Shown here one piece after another: positions 1 to 8,541 of a stretch of 64,000 nucleotides of DNA. The stretch's first letter is position 1. Each line of letters starts with the position of its first letter. The translations under genes were made by a program, and so were the position numbers. This DNA is from Rheinheimera soli (GTDB taxonomy: Bacteria > Pseudomonadota > Gammaproteobacteria > Enterobacterales > Alteromonadaceae): NCBI RefSeq assembly GCF_021290985.1, contig NZ_JAJOYU010000003.1:62001-126000 (forward strand), given 5' to 3'. Under the pieces are notes generated by a model, which was not told where the DNA came from, did no database searches, and saw nothing but the letters and a program-made list of their open reading frames with translations.

Positions 1-933
1 GCCATAGTGGGTGGCAAAGCCGTGCATTTTGCTGGTTATAACAGAGCTTTAGATGCCCGTCGTCAGATTGGCAGTATAGTAAAACCTGTACTGTATTTGC
101 AGGCGCTGGCGAAACCTAATCAGTTTAGTCTGGCGACTATGCTGGATGACAGCCCTATCCATCTGAAAGGCAATCCGAAGGGCTGGAGTCCACAGAATTT
201 TGATAAGAAGTTCCGCGGCCAGGTCACCTTGATCCAGGCGTTATCCGAATCACTCAATGTCCCTACAGTGCGTTTGGGTTTAAAACTAGGTTTACCTGCA
301 TTGCAGGATGGCTTTCAACGTTTGGGGCTTGAGCGTGAATTGAAACTGCAGCCGGCAGCCTTCTTAGGGGCGGTAGAGCTGACTCCTGCTGAAGTAGCAC
401 AGCTGTATCAGGTTATTGCCAATAAAGGCCGTTATATAAAATTAGCCAGTATAGAGTCAATTACTAAAACTGACGGTACTATGCTTTATCAGCGCAGAAA
501 CATTGTGCAACAAAGAGTTACAGAAGAAGCAGACTACCTGTTGCAATATGCGATGCAGCAAAGCACCCGCAGCGGTACTGCAAAAACTCTGGCAAATCAG
601 TTTTCCGGTATACGTTTTGCGGGAAAAACCGGCACCTCCAGTGATCACAAAGACAGCTGGTTTACAGGTTTTGAGCATGAAAGCTCGGTCACCATCTGGT
701 TAGGACGAGATGATAATAAATCTATAGGTTTGACAGGTGGTTCGGGTGCTTTAACCTTATTTAGTCAGTACTTCAGAATGGTGCCTCCGAACTCTTTGTT
801 CAGAGCTGTGCCACCAGATGTCACTTTAGGGCGTTTTTCTGCCAGCACGGGCAGGGCTGTAGCCGATCATTGTGGCGGAACTCTGTTGTTGCCAAAAGTT
901 GTCAATGCGACACTACTTACGGAATGCGAATAA
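1..933 (+). CDS. mrcB: Penicillin-binding protein 1B, C-terminal part (cut by window start)
   Basis: Bifunctional class A PBP (glycosyltransferase/transpeptidase) of the inner membrane, which polymerises and crosslinks peptidoglycan. Only the transpeptidase part is present; the reading frame is open from base 1, so this is a window-edge truncation and not a broken gene. Visible motifs are the catalytic SxxK (GSIVKPVLYL, about residues 23-32 of the fragment), SxN (SESLN) and KTG (GKTGTSSDHKDSWF). The PBP1B-like stretch GGKxxxFxGYNRA precedes the SxxK box. The stop is only 17 bp before the following ToxR-type regulator on the same strand, so read-through from mrcB into that regulator is plausible. 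PBP1B rather than PBP1A is chosen from overall resemblance. Confidence 0.93.
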   Translation, partial: AIVGGKAVHFAGYNRALDARRQIGSIVKPVLYLQALAKPNQFSLATMLDDSPIHLKGNPKGWSPQNFDKKFRGQVTLIQALSESLNVPTVRLGLKLGLPALQDGFQRLGLERELKLQPAAFLGAVELTPAEVAQLYQVIANKGRYIKLASIESITKTDGTMLYQRRNIVQQRVTEEADYLLQYAMQQSTRSGTAKTLANQFSGIRFAGKTGTSSDHKDSWFTGFEHESSVTIWLGRDDNKSIGLTGGSGALTLFSQYFRMVPPNSLFRAVPPDVTLGRFSASTGRAVADHCGGTLLLPKVVNATLLTECE

Positions 934-950
934 ACGGGAATTATTGACTT

Positions 951-3104
951 ATGTCGTTCAGGCCAGAGAAGCAGTTAAAAGTTGAAGAGTGGTGGTATTT
1001 GCCGCAGCTGGATAAGCTGGCAAAGCTAAATGACAGAATGGAAGTCAGTGAAGTGGCTGATCTCGATCATTTGTGCCAAAGCGTATTAAACTTTTTCCTA
1101 CTGAACTCAGGCCGTTTGATCAGTAAAGAAGAATTACTGAAAGAAGTCTGGCGAATGACCTCTGTCACTGATGGCCGTGTTGCCAGGGTGATCAGTATCT
1201 TGCGTGATGTATTGGGTGATGACGTAAAGTCGCCGCGTTATATTGAAACCATTCCAAAACGCGGCTACCGTTTTATTGCTAAAGTGATTGAGCAGGAGCA
1301 ACAAATCGCTCTGGCTTCCGATCGTCAGGATGAACCTCAAAGTGCAGCGGAACGTAAAATCAACCGCATCTGGTGGGCAGCTTTAACTGTATCTACATTA
1401 CTATTAGGCTTGTTGGCCAGTTGGATCTTCTGGCCAAGCCACTCTTCAGTGCAACAGCAAGCCCCTTTTGTCAACTGGAGCCCGGTGTCTTCGCTGGATG
1501 GTTTTGAGTATTATCCTGCTATTTCAAATGATAAAAACTTTCTGGTTTACAGTTATCAGAAAGATAAAGATCATTCTAATGTACTGATGCTGCAAAATTT
1601 GCAGACGCATCAGACTCAACAATTAACAGATAGTGACTCCCACGATTTTGGTGCCAGTTTTCGGCCAGATGGCAAAGCTATTGCTTATCAGCGCCTTAAG
1701 TATCGTGAGTCCTGTGAAATTCGGCTGCTAACTTTTACCGGTGAACCTGGCCTTTCGGCGACGGAAGATAAGTTGTTAGCGTCCTGCGGGGGCGGCAGTA
1801 CTTCGACCCGTATTTCCTGGGCTCCTGATGGAAAATCTTTGTTGTTTAGCAGTGATGAAAACAACAAGCAACGTATGGCTATTTTTTCGCTGGATATAGC
1901 GTCCGGCAGCAAAACCCAACTGGTGTTGCCTGGCAATACTGGTATGGGTGACTTTACTGCCCGTTATTCGTATAGCGGCGATAAAATAGCCTTTTTGCGG
2001 GATGTGGCCAGTAACTCAGTGCAAATTTGGATTATGGATTTAAATAGCAGAGAAACTTCGTTATTGCTGCATCTAAAGCATAGTTATCCGGGAGATCTGG
2101 CATGGAGTCATAACGATGAGTTTATTTATTACCCTGCTCATAAATGGAATATTGAAAGTGTGAATATCAACACAGCTGAGCAACAGACGGTGGCTTTAAC
2201 CAATAATCAGGCTTATGAAATTGCTTTAGGAGGCGACGGTGAGTTTTATGGCTCGATAGGGCGTTATGGCAATTATTATATTAAAAAATTTAATAATCCT
2301 ATGACTAATCCAATAGCCTCAGAAGAAATAGTGTTTAAGTCCAATCGCAGCGAACGGTTGGTTGAGGCTAACCCTACAGTGGACGGCCCCACAGCAGCTG
2401 TTTCTATGCGAACTGGTTTACCGCAAATCTGGTTATTTTATCCGAATGGCACACAACAGATGATTAGTCAGTTTGAAAGTTCTGTGGTGATTTCTGATAT
2501 GGAATTTTCAGGAGATGGCAAGCAACTGCTGGTGTTGATTGATCAGGAAGTTTGGTTATTTGATTTAGCAGGTAAGTCTAAAAAAATCAGTGCAAAAGGT
2601 GAGGTGGTTAAAAATTTAAGCTGGGGTCAGCAAACCAATAATGTGTTTTACACGGTGAATAATAAAGGCAACTGGCAGGTGATGTCTTATTTACTGGACA
2701 CGAAGAACCCGCCAGAGGTTTATCTGGATGGTGTGGACTTATTTGTGCAAAGTAAAGGCAGCCATCATCAGTTAAAACGAAGTACGGTAACAGGTAAATA
2801 CAGTATTTTAACTGAGCAGGGAGAGGAACCCCTTAGTGATGAAGTTCAGCGTCTGATGTTTGCTGAGTCTTCCTCTTTTGTGTTAAGAGAAAATGGTATC
2901 TACTTTTCTGCGACCAATAATCAACTGAAAAGTGAGTTATTTTTTTACTCTTATCAGGATAAAAGTCTAACACCAATGGCTTTAGTCTCTGATTTGCATT
3001 CGTCCCGTTTCTCTTTAAGCCATGATGGTCAATATATTTATATGGTGATAGGTGAAAGTCAGGATTTGGATATCGCTAAATTAGAGTTAGAAACCATAAA
3101 TTAA
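951..3104 (+). CDS. ToxR/CadC-type membrane-anchored regulator with periplasmic beta-propeller (copy 1)
   Basis: 717 aa. Residues about 20-112 form an OmpR/ToxR-type winged helix (VWRMTSVTDGRVARVISILR recognition region, then the wing IPKRGYRFIA). One transmembrane helix follows (about 140-162, WWAALTVSTLLLGLLASWIF). The long C-terminal region of about 550 residues would be periplasmic. It carries repeated TolB/WD40-like strands such as SFRPDGKAIAYQ and SWAPDGKSLLFSS, which suggests a beta-propeller. Known relatives (CadC, ToxR) bind DNA from the membrane and sense periplasmic signals. It is paralogous to the regulator at 3540-5630: both have PVS(S/A)LDG just after the membrane helix and SNRSE-L...R(T/S)GLPQ(I/L)W later. 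Cys255 and Cys279 may form a disulphide that has a counterpart in the paralogue. It starts 17 bp after mrcB. The ligand is unknown. Confidence 0.85.
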   Translation: MSFRPEKQLKVEEWWYLPQLDKLAKLNDRMEVSEVADLDHLCQSVLNFFLLNSGRLISKEELLKEVWRMTSVTDGRVARVISILRDVLGDDVKSPRYIETIPKRGYRFIAKVIEQEQQIALASDRQDEPQSAAERKINRIWWAALTVSTLLLGLLASWIFWPSHSSVQQQAPFVNWSPVSSLDGFEYYPAISNDKNFLVYSYQKDKDHSNVLMLQNLQTHQTQQLTDSDSHDFGASFRPDGKAIAYQRLKYRESCEIRLLTFTGEPGLSATEDKLLASCGGGSTSTRISWAPDGKSLLFSSDENNKQRMAIFSLDIASGSKTQLVLPGNTGMGDFTARYSYSGDKIAFLRDVASNSVQIWIMDLNSRETSLLLHLKHSYPGDLAWSHNDEFIYYPAHKWNIESVNINTAEQQTVALTNNQAYEIALGGDGEFYGSIGRYGNYYIKKFNNPMTNPIASEEIVFKSNRSERLVEANPTVDGPTAAVSMRTGLPQIWLFYPNGTQQMISQFESSVVISDMEFSGDGKQLLVLIDQEVWLFDLAGKSKKISAKGEVVKNLSWGQQTNNVFYTVNNKGNWQVMSYLLDTKNPPEVYLDGVDLFVQSKGSHHQLKRSTVTGKYSILTEQGEEPLSDEVQRLMFAESSSFVLRENGIYFSATNNQLKSELFFYSYQDKSLTPMALVSDLHSSRFSLSHDGQYIYMVIGESQDLDIAKLELETIN

Positions 3105-3159
3105 TCATTAATTTATAACAATTTCATCAGTTTATGTTTTTTAGCGGAACCGATACTTT

Positions 3160-3179
3160 GGTGGTCAAATTCAACCACC
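3160..3179. promoter_or_regulatory. Palindromic operator candidate before the CYNWPFC-repeat gene
   Basis: GGTGGT-N2-AATT-N2-ACCACC is a 20-bp palindrome with 16 of 20 positions symmetric. It lies in the 94-bp gap between regulator 1 and the small exported protein, ending 19 bp before that ATG. There is no T-run after it, so it is unlikely to be a terminator. A binding site for one of the flanking winged-helix regulators is an inference. Confidence 0.45.
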
Positions 3180-3198
3180 CAACATTGGAACCTCTATT

Positions 3199-3474
3199 AT
3201 GAAACTGATTAAATTTATCGCTGCTGCTGCTTTAATTGCTTCTACTTCTTTAGTTTCTGGCGGTAACGCTGCGCCTGTTGGTGTGGCACCAGCTACAATA
3301 GCCTCATGTTACAACTGGCCGTTTTGTCGTGACGTGGAAATTACTGAGCAAACAACAGAGCAACAACAATATATAGCGTCATGTTACAACTGGCCATTTT
3401 GCCGTGATGTTGAAGTGACGGACCAGGTGCTGCCGCAGCAACTGCAAACAGAAACAGTTCGCAAAGCCGCATAA
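3199..3474 (+). CDS. Small exported protein with duplicated CYNWPFC ring motif
   Basis: 91 aa, not a family I recognise. Residues 1-24 look like a Sec signal peptide (MKLIKF, then an Ala/Leu-rich core, cleavage probably after GGNA). The mature part of about 67 aa contains two copies of IASCYNWPFCRDVE at residues 34-47 and 59-72, a 25-residue period. Each copy has two Cys five residues apart, which could close a seven-residue disulphide ring in the periplasm. The linker and tail are rich in Gln, Glu and Thr. Within the 14 identical residues the two copies differ at five codons, all synonymous, so the peptide sequence seems to be under selection. It is flanked on both sides by paralogous ToxR-type regulators with periplasmic sensor domains. 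A role as their ligand or modulator is inference; a metal-binding or structural role is also possible. No radical-SAM or other RiPP maturase is adjacent. Confidence 0.8.
   Translation: MKLIKFIAAAALIASTSLVSGGNAAPVGVAPATIASCYNWPFCRDVEITEQTTEQQQYIASCYNWPFCRDVEVTDQVLPQQLQTETVRKAA
3298..3414 (+). repeat. Two 42-bp in-gene repeats encoding IASCYNWPFCRDVE
   Basis: Repeat units occupy 3298-3339 and 3373-3414, 75 bp apart start to start. Codons GCC/GCG, CCG/CCA, TGT/TGC, GAC/GAT and GTG/GTT differ between copies while every amino acid in the 14-residue unit is the same. The first codon pair after the unit differs by a conservative Ile/Val change. Confidence 0.9.
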
Positions 3475-3503
3475 CTCCCGCTCTACTTTTCGCCTGAATT
3501 GGT

Positions 3504-3533
3504 TATAATCCGCCTACTTGTTTATGTAGGCGG
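3504..3533 (+). promoter_or_regulatory. Promoter -10 box with overlapping inverted repeat before regulator 2
   Basis: A perfect TATAAT lies at 3504-3509, directly followed by the inverted repeat CCGCCTAC (3510-3517), an 8-nt spacer, and GTAGGCGG (3526-3533). The ATG of the second regulator is at 3540. The expected transcription start falls inside the inverted repeat, a typical arrangement for a repressor operator. No good -35 box is visible. As RNA the same repeat would form an 8-bp hairpin close to the start codon. Confidence 0.55.
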
Positions 3534-3539
3534 ATCCTT

Positions 3540-5630
3540 ATGCAACATACAGCAGACTACCTGACCTTTGGTCAATGGCGGTATCTGCGTACCATTGGTC
3601 AATTACAGCCTCTGTCAGCATCCGCTGATCCGGAGGTGCTGACATTGGAACCCCGGTTGCATAAGCTACTTAATTTTTTCCTCGATCATAAAGATCTGGT
3701 GGTCAGCCGCGAGCAACTTCTGTCCGGAGTCTGGGGGGAAGGGCTTGGATCGGATGAATCTTTAACCCGGGCCATAGCTGCACTAAGGCGTGCTTTACAA
3801 GACAGCAGAGTGGAACCGACTTATATCGCAACCTTGTCGAAAAAAGGCTACTGCTGGCTGGCTCCTGTGGCAGCGGTTGATTTGCCACCAGTCAGTCATA
3901 CTGCAGAACCAGACACAGCGGCTCCAGCGGATTTGCGCAGCACTCAACACGCCATAGACAGCTGGCACAGTGGTAAAAAGAGTAAACTAAAACGTATTCG
4001 CTATATCTGGTTCAGTACCTTAGTCTTGTTACTTTTTAGTCTGAGTTTTGCTTTGTTGGTCATTAAAATGAACGAAAAAGCAACCTTACCTCGTTACTTG
4101 CAAGTCACGCCTGTCAGCGCTTTGGACGGTAAAGAACAAACGCCATTGTTATCCAGTGATCAGTCTTTATTGCTATTTCAACATCAGTTGCCAAATGAAT
4201 CCAATTGGCGCTGGGTGGCGCAACAATTACCTTCGATGCAATCCCGCCGTGATGAGCAAACCTTTCAGCAGCTTTCTCAGCCACATTGGGACAATGCAAA
4301 TCAGATTATATTCCGCGCTCAGCAGCAACAGGATTGTGTGTTCTGGCGTAAAACTGTTAAACCCCAGTTTGCGGCCGCTACTCCGTTGTTTTCCTGCCAT
4401 CAGTTTATCGCCGCAGGGCAAGCCATATCGGCCGATGGCCTCTATTGGCTGGATTTAGATCCGGCTACCGGACAAAGCCAACTCTGGCTGTGGCAGCAGG
4501 ACAGCTCGCAACGCTTGTTGATGCAGTTTCCGGCCTGGTGGCGGGGTGTCAGTCATTTAATTGTCAGAGATAAAACCGCTTATGCCTTAGCTCAGGTAGG
4601 TTACAGTCGTTCTTCGCTGATCGAACTTGATCTGGCAGATTTGGACTGGAAACTTATTGCGGACTTTGATTTCTCGGCGAATCAATTAACCTGGTGGGGA
4701 GAGCATGACTTGTTGGTAAATAAGTCTGCTCACCAGCTTCAGGTGTTGTCGCTGCGTACAGGCAACAGCAGGGTCTTTGGTGAAATGACCTTCAATCTGG
4801 CTGATAGTTCTGTATGGAAACAGTCTTTACTGGCAGTTTATCCAGCGCAAGCTGTGACGGATTTACGTCAGTTGCAATGGCAGGAGCAGAGCAGTCATAT
4901 AGTGTCTCTGCCTTTTGTGGAAAGTAATAGATCCGAATCTTTATTGCTGGTGCAACAGGACCAGTATTTCTTTGTCTCAGACCGCTCAGGTTTACCTCAA
5001 CTGTGGCGATCGGACGGGCAAAATACACAGCAAATCAGCCATTTTAAAACACAGTTGGCGATCCAGCAGCTGTTATGGTTTGACGGCAAATTGGTGCTAT
5101 TGATTGACAGACAACTCTTTGAGTATTCAGCAGCGCAAGATGAGTTGTTGCCTTTGACCGAAATATTGCCCGGCAGTGAACGTTTTGTCGTTTGCAATGA
5201 CGCTTTGTATTGGACGTCCTATGGTCAGAGAGGCTGGGCATTACATCAGCTAGAACAAGCTAAGGTGAGTCAACTGTTGACGGATATAGTGAATGTGCAG
5301 TGCGGACCGGATCAAAGCCTGGTTGTGCAGCAGCAGGATTCGTCTTATCTGAAACAATGGCAACAAGGACAGCTTATGACACTGCCAGTGCAAATCAACT
5401 GGCGGACAACGGCAGCAGAGGCTTGGGCCAGCACTGAAACCGGTTTGTATTGGTTATCCGACAAGGGAACAGAATTAAATTATTACGACTGGAATACTAA
5501 ACAACAGCAACAATGGCCGCTGTCGCAAGCGGCTCATGCTTTGATAGCAGGGAAGGGCGCTCTGTTTACAGAGCAATTCAGGGTTCAGGACACAGACATT
5601 GTCTGGCTGCATCCTGAGCCTGATTTGTGA
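3540..5630 (+). CDS. ToxR/CadC-type membrane-anchored regulator with periplasmic beta-propeller-like domain (copy 2)
   Basis: 696 aa and paralogous to the regulator at 951-3104. N-terminal winged helix at about 30-108 (REQLLSGVWGEGLGSDESLT, LRRALQ, TLSKKGYCWLAP). A Lys-rich stop-transfer segment precedes one transmembrane helix at about 154-175. The periplasmic part of about 520 aa shares PVSALDG, SNRSESL and RSGLPQLW landmarks with copy 1. It is divergent elsewhere and unusually rich in Gln and Trp. Cys266 and Cys286 correspond to Cys255/Cys279 of copy 1. Its own promoter-like TATAAT lies 31 bp upstream of the ATG. The gene ends 9 bp from the convergent hemL stop. The signal sensed is not known; the small Cys-ring protein immediately upstream is the obvious candidate partner (inference). 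Confidence 0.83.
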   Translation: MQHTADYLTFGQWRYLRTIGQLQPLSASADPEVLTLEPRLHKLLNFFLDHKDLVVSREQLLSGVWGEGLGSDESLTRAIAALRRALQDSRVEPTYIATLSKKGYCWLAPVAAVDLPPVSHTAEPDTAAPADLRSTQHAIDSWHSGKKSKLKRIRYIWFSTLVLLLFSLSFALLVIKMNEKATLPRYLQVTPVSALDGKEQTPLLSSDQSLLLFQHQLPNESNWRWVAQQLPSMQSRRDEQTFQQLSQPHWDNANQIIFRAQQQQDCVFWRKTVKPQFAAATPLFSCHQFIAAGQAISADGLYWLDLDPATGQSQLWLWQQDSSQRLLMQFPAWWRGVSHLIVRDKTAYALAQVGYSRSSLIELDLADLDWKLIADFDFSANQLTWWGEHDLLVNKSAHQLQVLSLRTGNSRVFGEMTFNLADSSVWKQSLLAVYPAQAVTDLRQLQWQEQSSHIVSLPFVESNRSESLLLVQQDQYFFVSDRSGLPQLWRSDGQNTQQISHFKTQLAIQQLLWFDGKLVLLIDRQLFEYSAAQDELLPLTEILPGSERFVVCNDALYWTSYGQRGWALHQLEQAKVSQLLTDIVNVQCGPDQSLVVQQQDSSYLKQWQQGQLMTLPVQINWRTTAAEAWASTETGLYWLSDKGTELNYYDWNTKQQQQWPLSQAAHALIAGKGALFTEQFRVQDTDIVWLHPEPDL

Positions 5631-5639
5631 TAGCAGGCT

Positions 5640-6926
5640 TTAAGCCTTCAGTTGGATAAAAGCTTTTTTGGCTGCAGCTATGGTGTAGGCCAGATCGTCA
5701 TCTGTATGAGCGACAGACAAGAAACCTGCTTCATAAGCTGAAGGTGCCAGATAAACGCCCTGGTCCAACATCAGATGGAAAAAACGCTTAAAGGCAGCGA
5801 TATCACACTGAGTAGCTTGCTGATAGTTGGTGATTTGCGCTTCATTGCTGAAAAACACCCCAAACATACCACCGACTTGAGTGGTCGCAAGTGGAATGCC
5901 CACTTCTTTAGCCGCTGCAGCTAAACCTTCAATCAACTGCGTGGTTTTGGCTGTGAGTACATCATAAACACCAGGCTTACGGATTTCTGTCAGTGCAGCT
6001 AAACCAGCAGCCATAGCTATAGGATTACCGGATAAAGTGCCAGCCTGATAGACACCACCTAAAGGGGCTATATGTTGCATAATGTCGCGACGGCCACCAA
6101 AAGCGCCAACCGGCATACCACCACCTATAATTTTACCTAAAGTAGTCAGGTCAGGTTTGATGTTGTAATAAGCCTGAGCTCCACCTAAAGCGACCCGGAA
6201 GCCTGTCATCACTTCATCAAAAATCAGCACAGCACCGTACTGATCACAAAGGGCACGTAAACCTTCTAAAAAGCCTGGTGCTGGTGGAATGCAGTTCATA
6301 TTGCCGGCAACCGGCTCGACGATAATACAAGCCAAATCCGTGCCTTGTTCGGCAAAAATCTGTTTGACCTGCTCTAAGTTATTAAACTCTGCCGTCAGAG
6401 TATATTTGGCAAAATCAGCTGGTACGCCAGGTGAATTCGGTACACCTAAAGTTAAAGCGCCTGAGCCAGCTTTGACCAATAAAGAGTCGGCGTGACCGTG
6501 GTAACAGCCTTCAAATTTTAAAATGCTGTTGCGGCCGGTAAAACCACGGGCTAAACGAATAGCGCTCATAGTGGCTTCTGTGCCTGAGCTGACCATACGG
6601 ACCATCTCCATGCTTGGCACTAATTCACAAATGGTTTCAGCCATAGTAATTTCAGCAGGGCAAGGCGCACCAAAACTTAAGCCTTTTTCAGCAGCTTTAA
6701 TTACAGCTTCGCGGATAGCAGGGTGGTTATGACCTAGCAGCATTGGGCCCCAGGAGCCGATATAATCGATGTACTTTTTACCATCGACATCATACAAATA
6801 AGCACCATTGGCACTATCGATAAAAACTGGCGTGCCACCTACGCTTTTAAATGCGCGAACAGGGGAATTCACACCACCTGGAATGGTTTTTTGGGCTTGC
6901 TGAAATAACTGCTCTGACTTGGACAT
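5640..6926 (-). CDS. hemL: Glutamate-1-semialdehyde 2,1-aminomutase
   Basis: 428 aa, the normal length for the family. A PLP enzyme that converts glutamate-1-semialdehyde to 5-aminolevulinate, the last step of the C5 route to tetrapyrroles, in the cytosol. The N-terminus [21 protein letters not shown], the aminotransferase class III motif [10 protein letters not shown] and the PLP lysine in [18 protein letters not shown] are all visible. The gene is alone between pyrB (upstream on the same strand, 88 bp away) and the convergent regulator. hemJ, also a haem gene, lies two genes further upstream. Confidence 0.97.
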   Translation of the reverse strand: MSKSEQLFQQAQKTIPGGVNSPVRAFKSVGGTPVFIDSANGAYLYDVDGKKYIDYIGSWGPMLLGHNHPAIREAVIKAAEKGLSFGAPCPAEITMAETICELVPSMEMVRMVSSGTEATMSAIRLARGFTGRNSILKFEGCYHGHADSLLVKAGSGALTLGVPNSPGVPADFAKYTLTAEFNNLEQVKQIFAEQGTDLACIIVEPVAGNMNCIPPAPGFLEGLRALCDQYGAVLIFDEVMTGFRVALGGAQAYYNIKPDLTTLGKIIGGGMPVGAFGGRRDIMQHIAPLGGVYQAGTLSGNPIAMAAGLAALTEIRKPGVYDVLTAKTTQLIEGLAAAAKEVGIPLATTQVGGMFGVFFSNEAQITNYQQATQCDIAAFKRFFHLMLDQGVYLAPSAYEAGFLSVAHTDDDLAYTIAAAKKAFIQLKA

Positions 6927-6961
6927 AGAAGATCCTTAAAACGAAATCTTTAAAACTAAAA

Positions 6962-6993
6962 ATTTAAAAGAAAGCCGGGCACAAAACCCGACT
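6962..6993 (-). terminator. Probable terminator downstream of pyrB
   Basis: On the minus strand GTCGGG-TTTTGTG-CCCGGC forms a six-pair stem with one G-U pair, followed by TTTCTTTTAAATTTTT. It starts 22 bp after the pyrB stop and precedes hemL, so pyrB and hemL are probably separate transcripts. Confidence 0.6.
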
Positions 6994-7014
6994 TAAAGAT
7001 GAATGTGTTGTGGC

Positions 7015-8019
7015 TTACTTGTTGCTGTACCAGGGCACTTCACGTTCGTATTTACTCACCAGTTGGTCCACACCTAAGGTCAGAGCAAACAAAGCCATAC
7101 GCACTAAAACGCCGTTATCCGCCTGACGGAAAATCGCCAGATGAGGGTTCAGGTTTAAGTCGTTGTCGAGCTCATTGGCTTCGATACGTGAATCCCGTGG
7201 CAGCGGATGCATAATAACGGTGTTGGATTTACAGTGCTTGGTATAAATATCCTGATTTAAGCGAAACTTACCGCGGTATTTATTCGCTTCTTCCTGAGAC
7301 GGAAAGCGCTCTTCCTGAATACGGGTTTGATAGACAATATCAGCGTTTAAGTTACCAGCCAGTTGATCCGTCACTGTCACTCTGTGACCGGCATTTTCAA
7401 TGAGCGAGACAATATCATCCGGCATCGCCAGTTCGTTTGGCGCTATCAGTGTGAACTGAATATTTTTATACAGCGCCAGTAACTTCGATAGCGAATGCAC
7501 TGTACGGCCAAACTTTAAATCACCAATCATAGCGATATGCATACCGTCTATGGGCTGCTGTGACGCCGCCAGTTCCTTTTCTATAGTGAACAAATCCAGC
7601 AAAGCCTGAGTTGGGTGTTCATTGGCGCCGTCTCCGCCATTGAGTACAGGCACCCGGCTGCCTTCAGCAAATTCAGCCACTGAGCCTGCTTGTGGATGAC
7701 GCATGGCAATGACATCACTGTAACTGCTGATCACCCGGGCTGTATCAAACAAAGACTCGCCTTTGGATAAGGCTGAGGACTGCATACCTGTAGTTTCGCG
7801 AACTTCGCCACCCAATAGATTAAAAGCACAGCCAAAGCTGACACGGGTTCTGGTGCTGGGTTCAAAAAATAAATTCCCTAAAATTGCACCTTCCAGCACT
7901 GTAGTGCGTTTCTGGCGTTTGGCATAAGGTTCCATGCTGCGGGCAATATCAAAAACCTGCTGAATTTTGTCGCGGTCAAACTGTTTGACGGAGAGGATAT
8001 GTTCGCCTTTAAAGCTCAT
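7015..8019 (-). CDS. pyrB: Aspartate carbamoyltransferase catalytic chain
   Basis: 334 aa. Condenses carbamoyl phosphate and aspartate in the first committed step of pyrimidine synthesis. The carbamoyl-phosphate loop FFEPSTRTRVSF (about 53-64), the HPTQALLDL motif (about 136-144) and MHPLPRDSRIEANELDND near the C-terminus place it in PyrB and not in the ornithine transcarbamylase family. The length is nearer to the 330-residue PyrB type than to the 311-residue E. coli chain. No pyrI regulatory subunit gene is adjacent; the next gene downstream is hemL. Upstream is hemJ on the same strand, 90 bp away. Confidence 0.95.
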   Translation of the reverse strand: MSFKGEHILSVKQFDRDKIQQVFDIARSMEPYAKRQKRTTVLEGAILGNLFFEPSTRTRVSFGCAFNLLGGEVRETTGMQSSALSKGESLFDTARVISSYSDVIAMRHPQAGSVAEFAEGSRVPVLNGGDGANEHPTQALLDLFTIEKELAASQQPIDGMHIAMIGDLKFGRTVHSLSKLLALYKNIQFTLIAPNELAMPDDIVSLIENAGHRVTVTDQLAGNLNADIVYQTRIQEERFPSQEEANKYRGKFRLNQDIYTKHCKSNTVIMHPLPRDSRIEANELDNDLNLNPHLAIFRQADNGVLVRMALFALTLGVDQLVSKYEREVPWYSNK

Positions 8020-8109
8020 ACTGGGTGCTCATCTGCTAGAGGTTGCGGGGGCGCCGAAACTGGCTGAAAGTCGGCGCGTATCATAGCAAATAAGCTGCTT
8101 AAAATCAGC

Positions 8110-8541
8110 CTAGAGCGGCTTCAAAATCGCCAGAAAAATAATGGCAAACAGCAACAGGACCGGGAACTCATTAAAGAAGCGGTAAAACCTACTGCTTTTG
8201 CTGTTTTTACCCTGTTTAAAATCGCTCAACAGCTTAAAACAGTAACCATGATAGATATAAAGCAAAATCACCAATATGAGTTTGTAATGCAGCCAGCTAC
8301 TTGCTGCAAACCAGGCTGCACCATACAGATGGATCAGCCATAGCCCAAACACTAGCGTCAGCACCGCAAAAGGTGTGACAAAATACAGTAATCGCCTTTC
8401 CATCACTTTAAACTGTGCATCGACGGCTGGGTCTTTAGTTTCGGCGTGATACACAAAAAGCCGCGGCAGATAAAAAATTCCGGCAAACCAAGCCACCATA
8501 AAACTGACATGCAACGCTTTAATGACAAGTAGTGTATTCAT
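8110..8541 (-). CDS. hemJ: HemJ-type protoporphyrinogen IX oxidase
   Basis: 143 aa integral membrane protein of the HemJ (UPF0093) family, which oxidises protoporphyrinogen IX to protoporphyrin IX in haem synthesis. About four transmembrane helices are visible. The conserved His of the first helix (KALHVSFMVAWFAGIFYLPRLFVYH) and the later WLHYKLILVILLYIYHG segment with its conserved His and Lys are present. The start codon overlaps the stop of the upstream ClC gene in a TGATG arrangement, so the two are probably translationally coupled. The nearby hemL agrees with the haem assignment. Confidence 0.88.
   Translation of the reverse strand: MNTLLVIKALHVSFMVAWFAGIFYLPRLFVYHAETKDPAVDAQFKVMERRLLYFVTPFAVLTLVFGLWLIHLYGAAWFAASSWLHYKLILVILLYIYHGYCFKLLSDFKQGKNSKSSRFYRFFNEFPVLLLFAIIFLAILKPL

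Noticed and set aside
457-703. Overlapping frames on both strands inside mrcB
   Set aside because: They lie inside a clear transpeptidase domain and have no motif or start signals.
3160-3179. GGTGG...CCACC as a terminator of regulator 1
   Set aside because: No T-run follows and the symmetry extends through AATT, which fits a protein-binding palindrome better.
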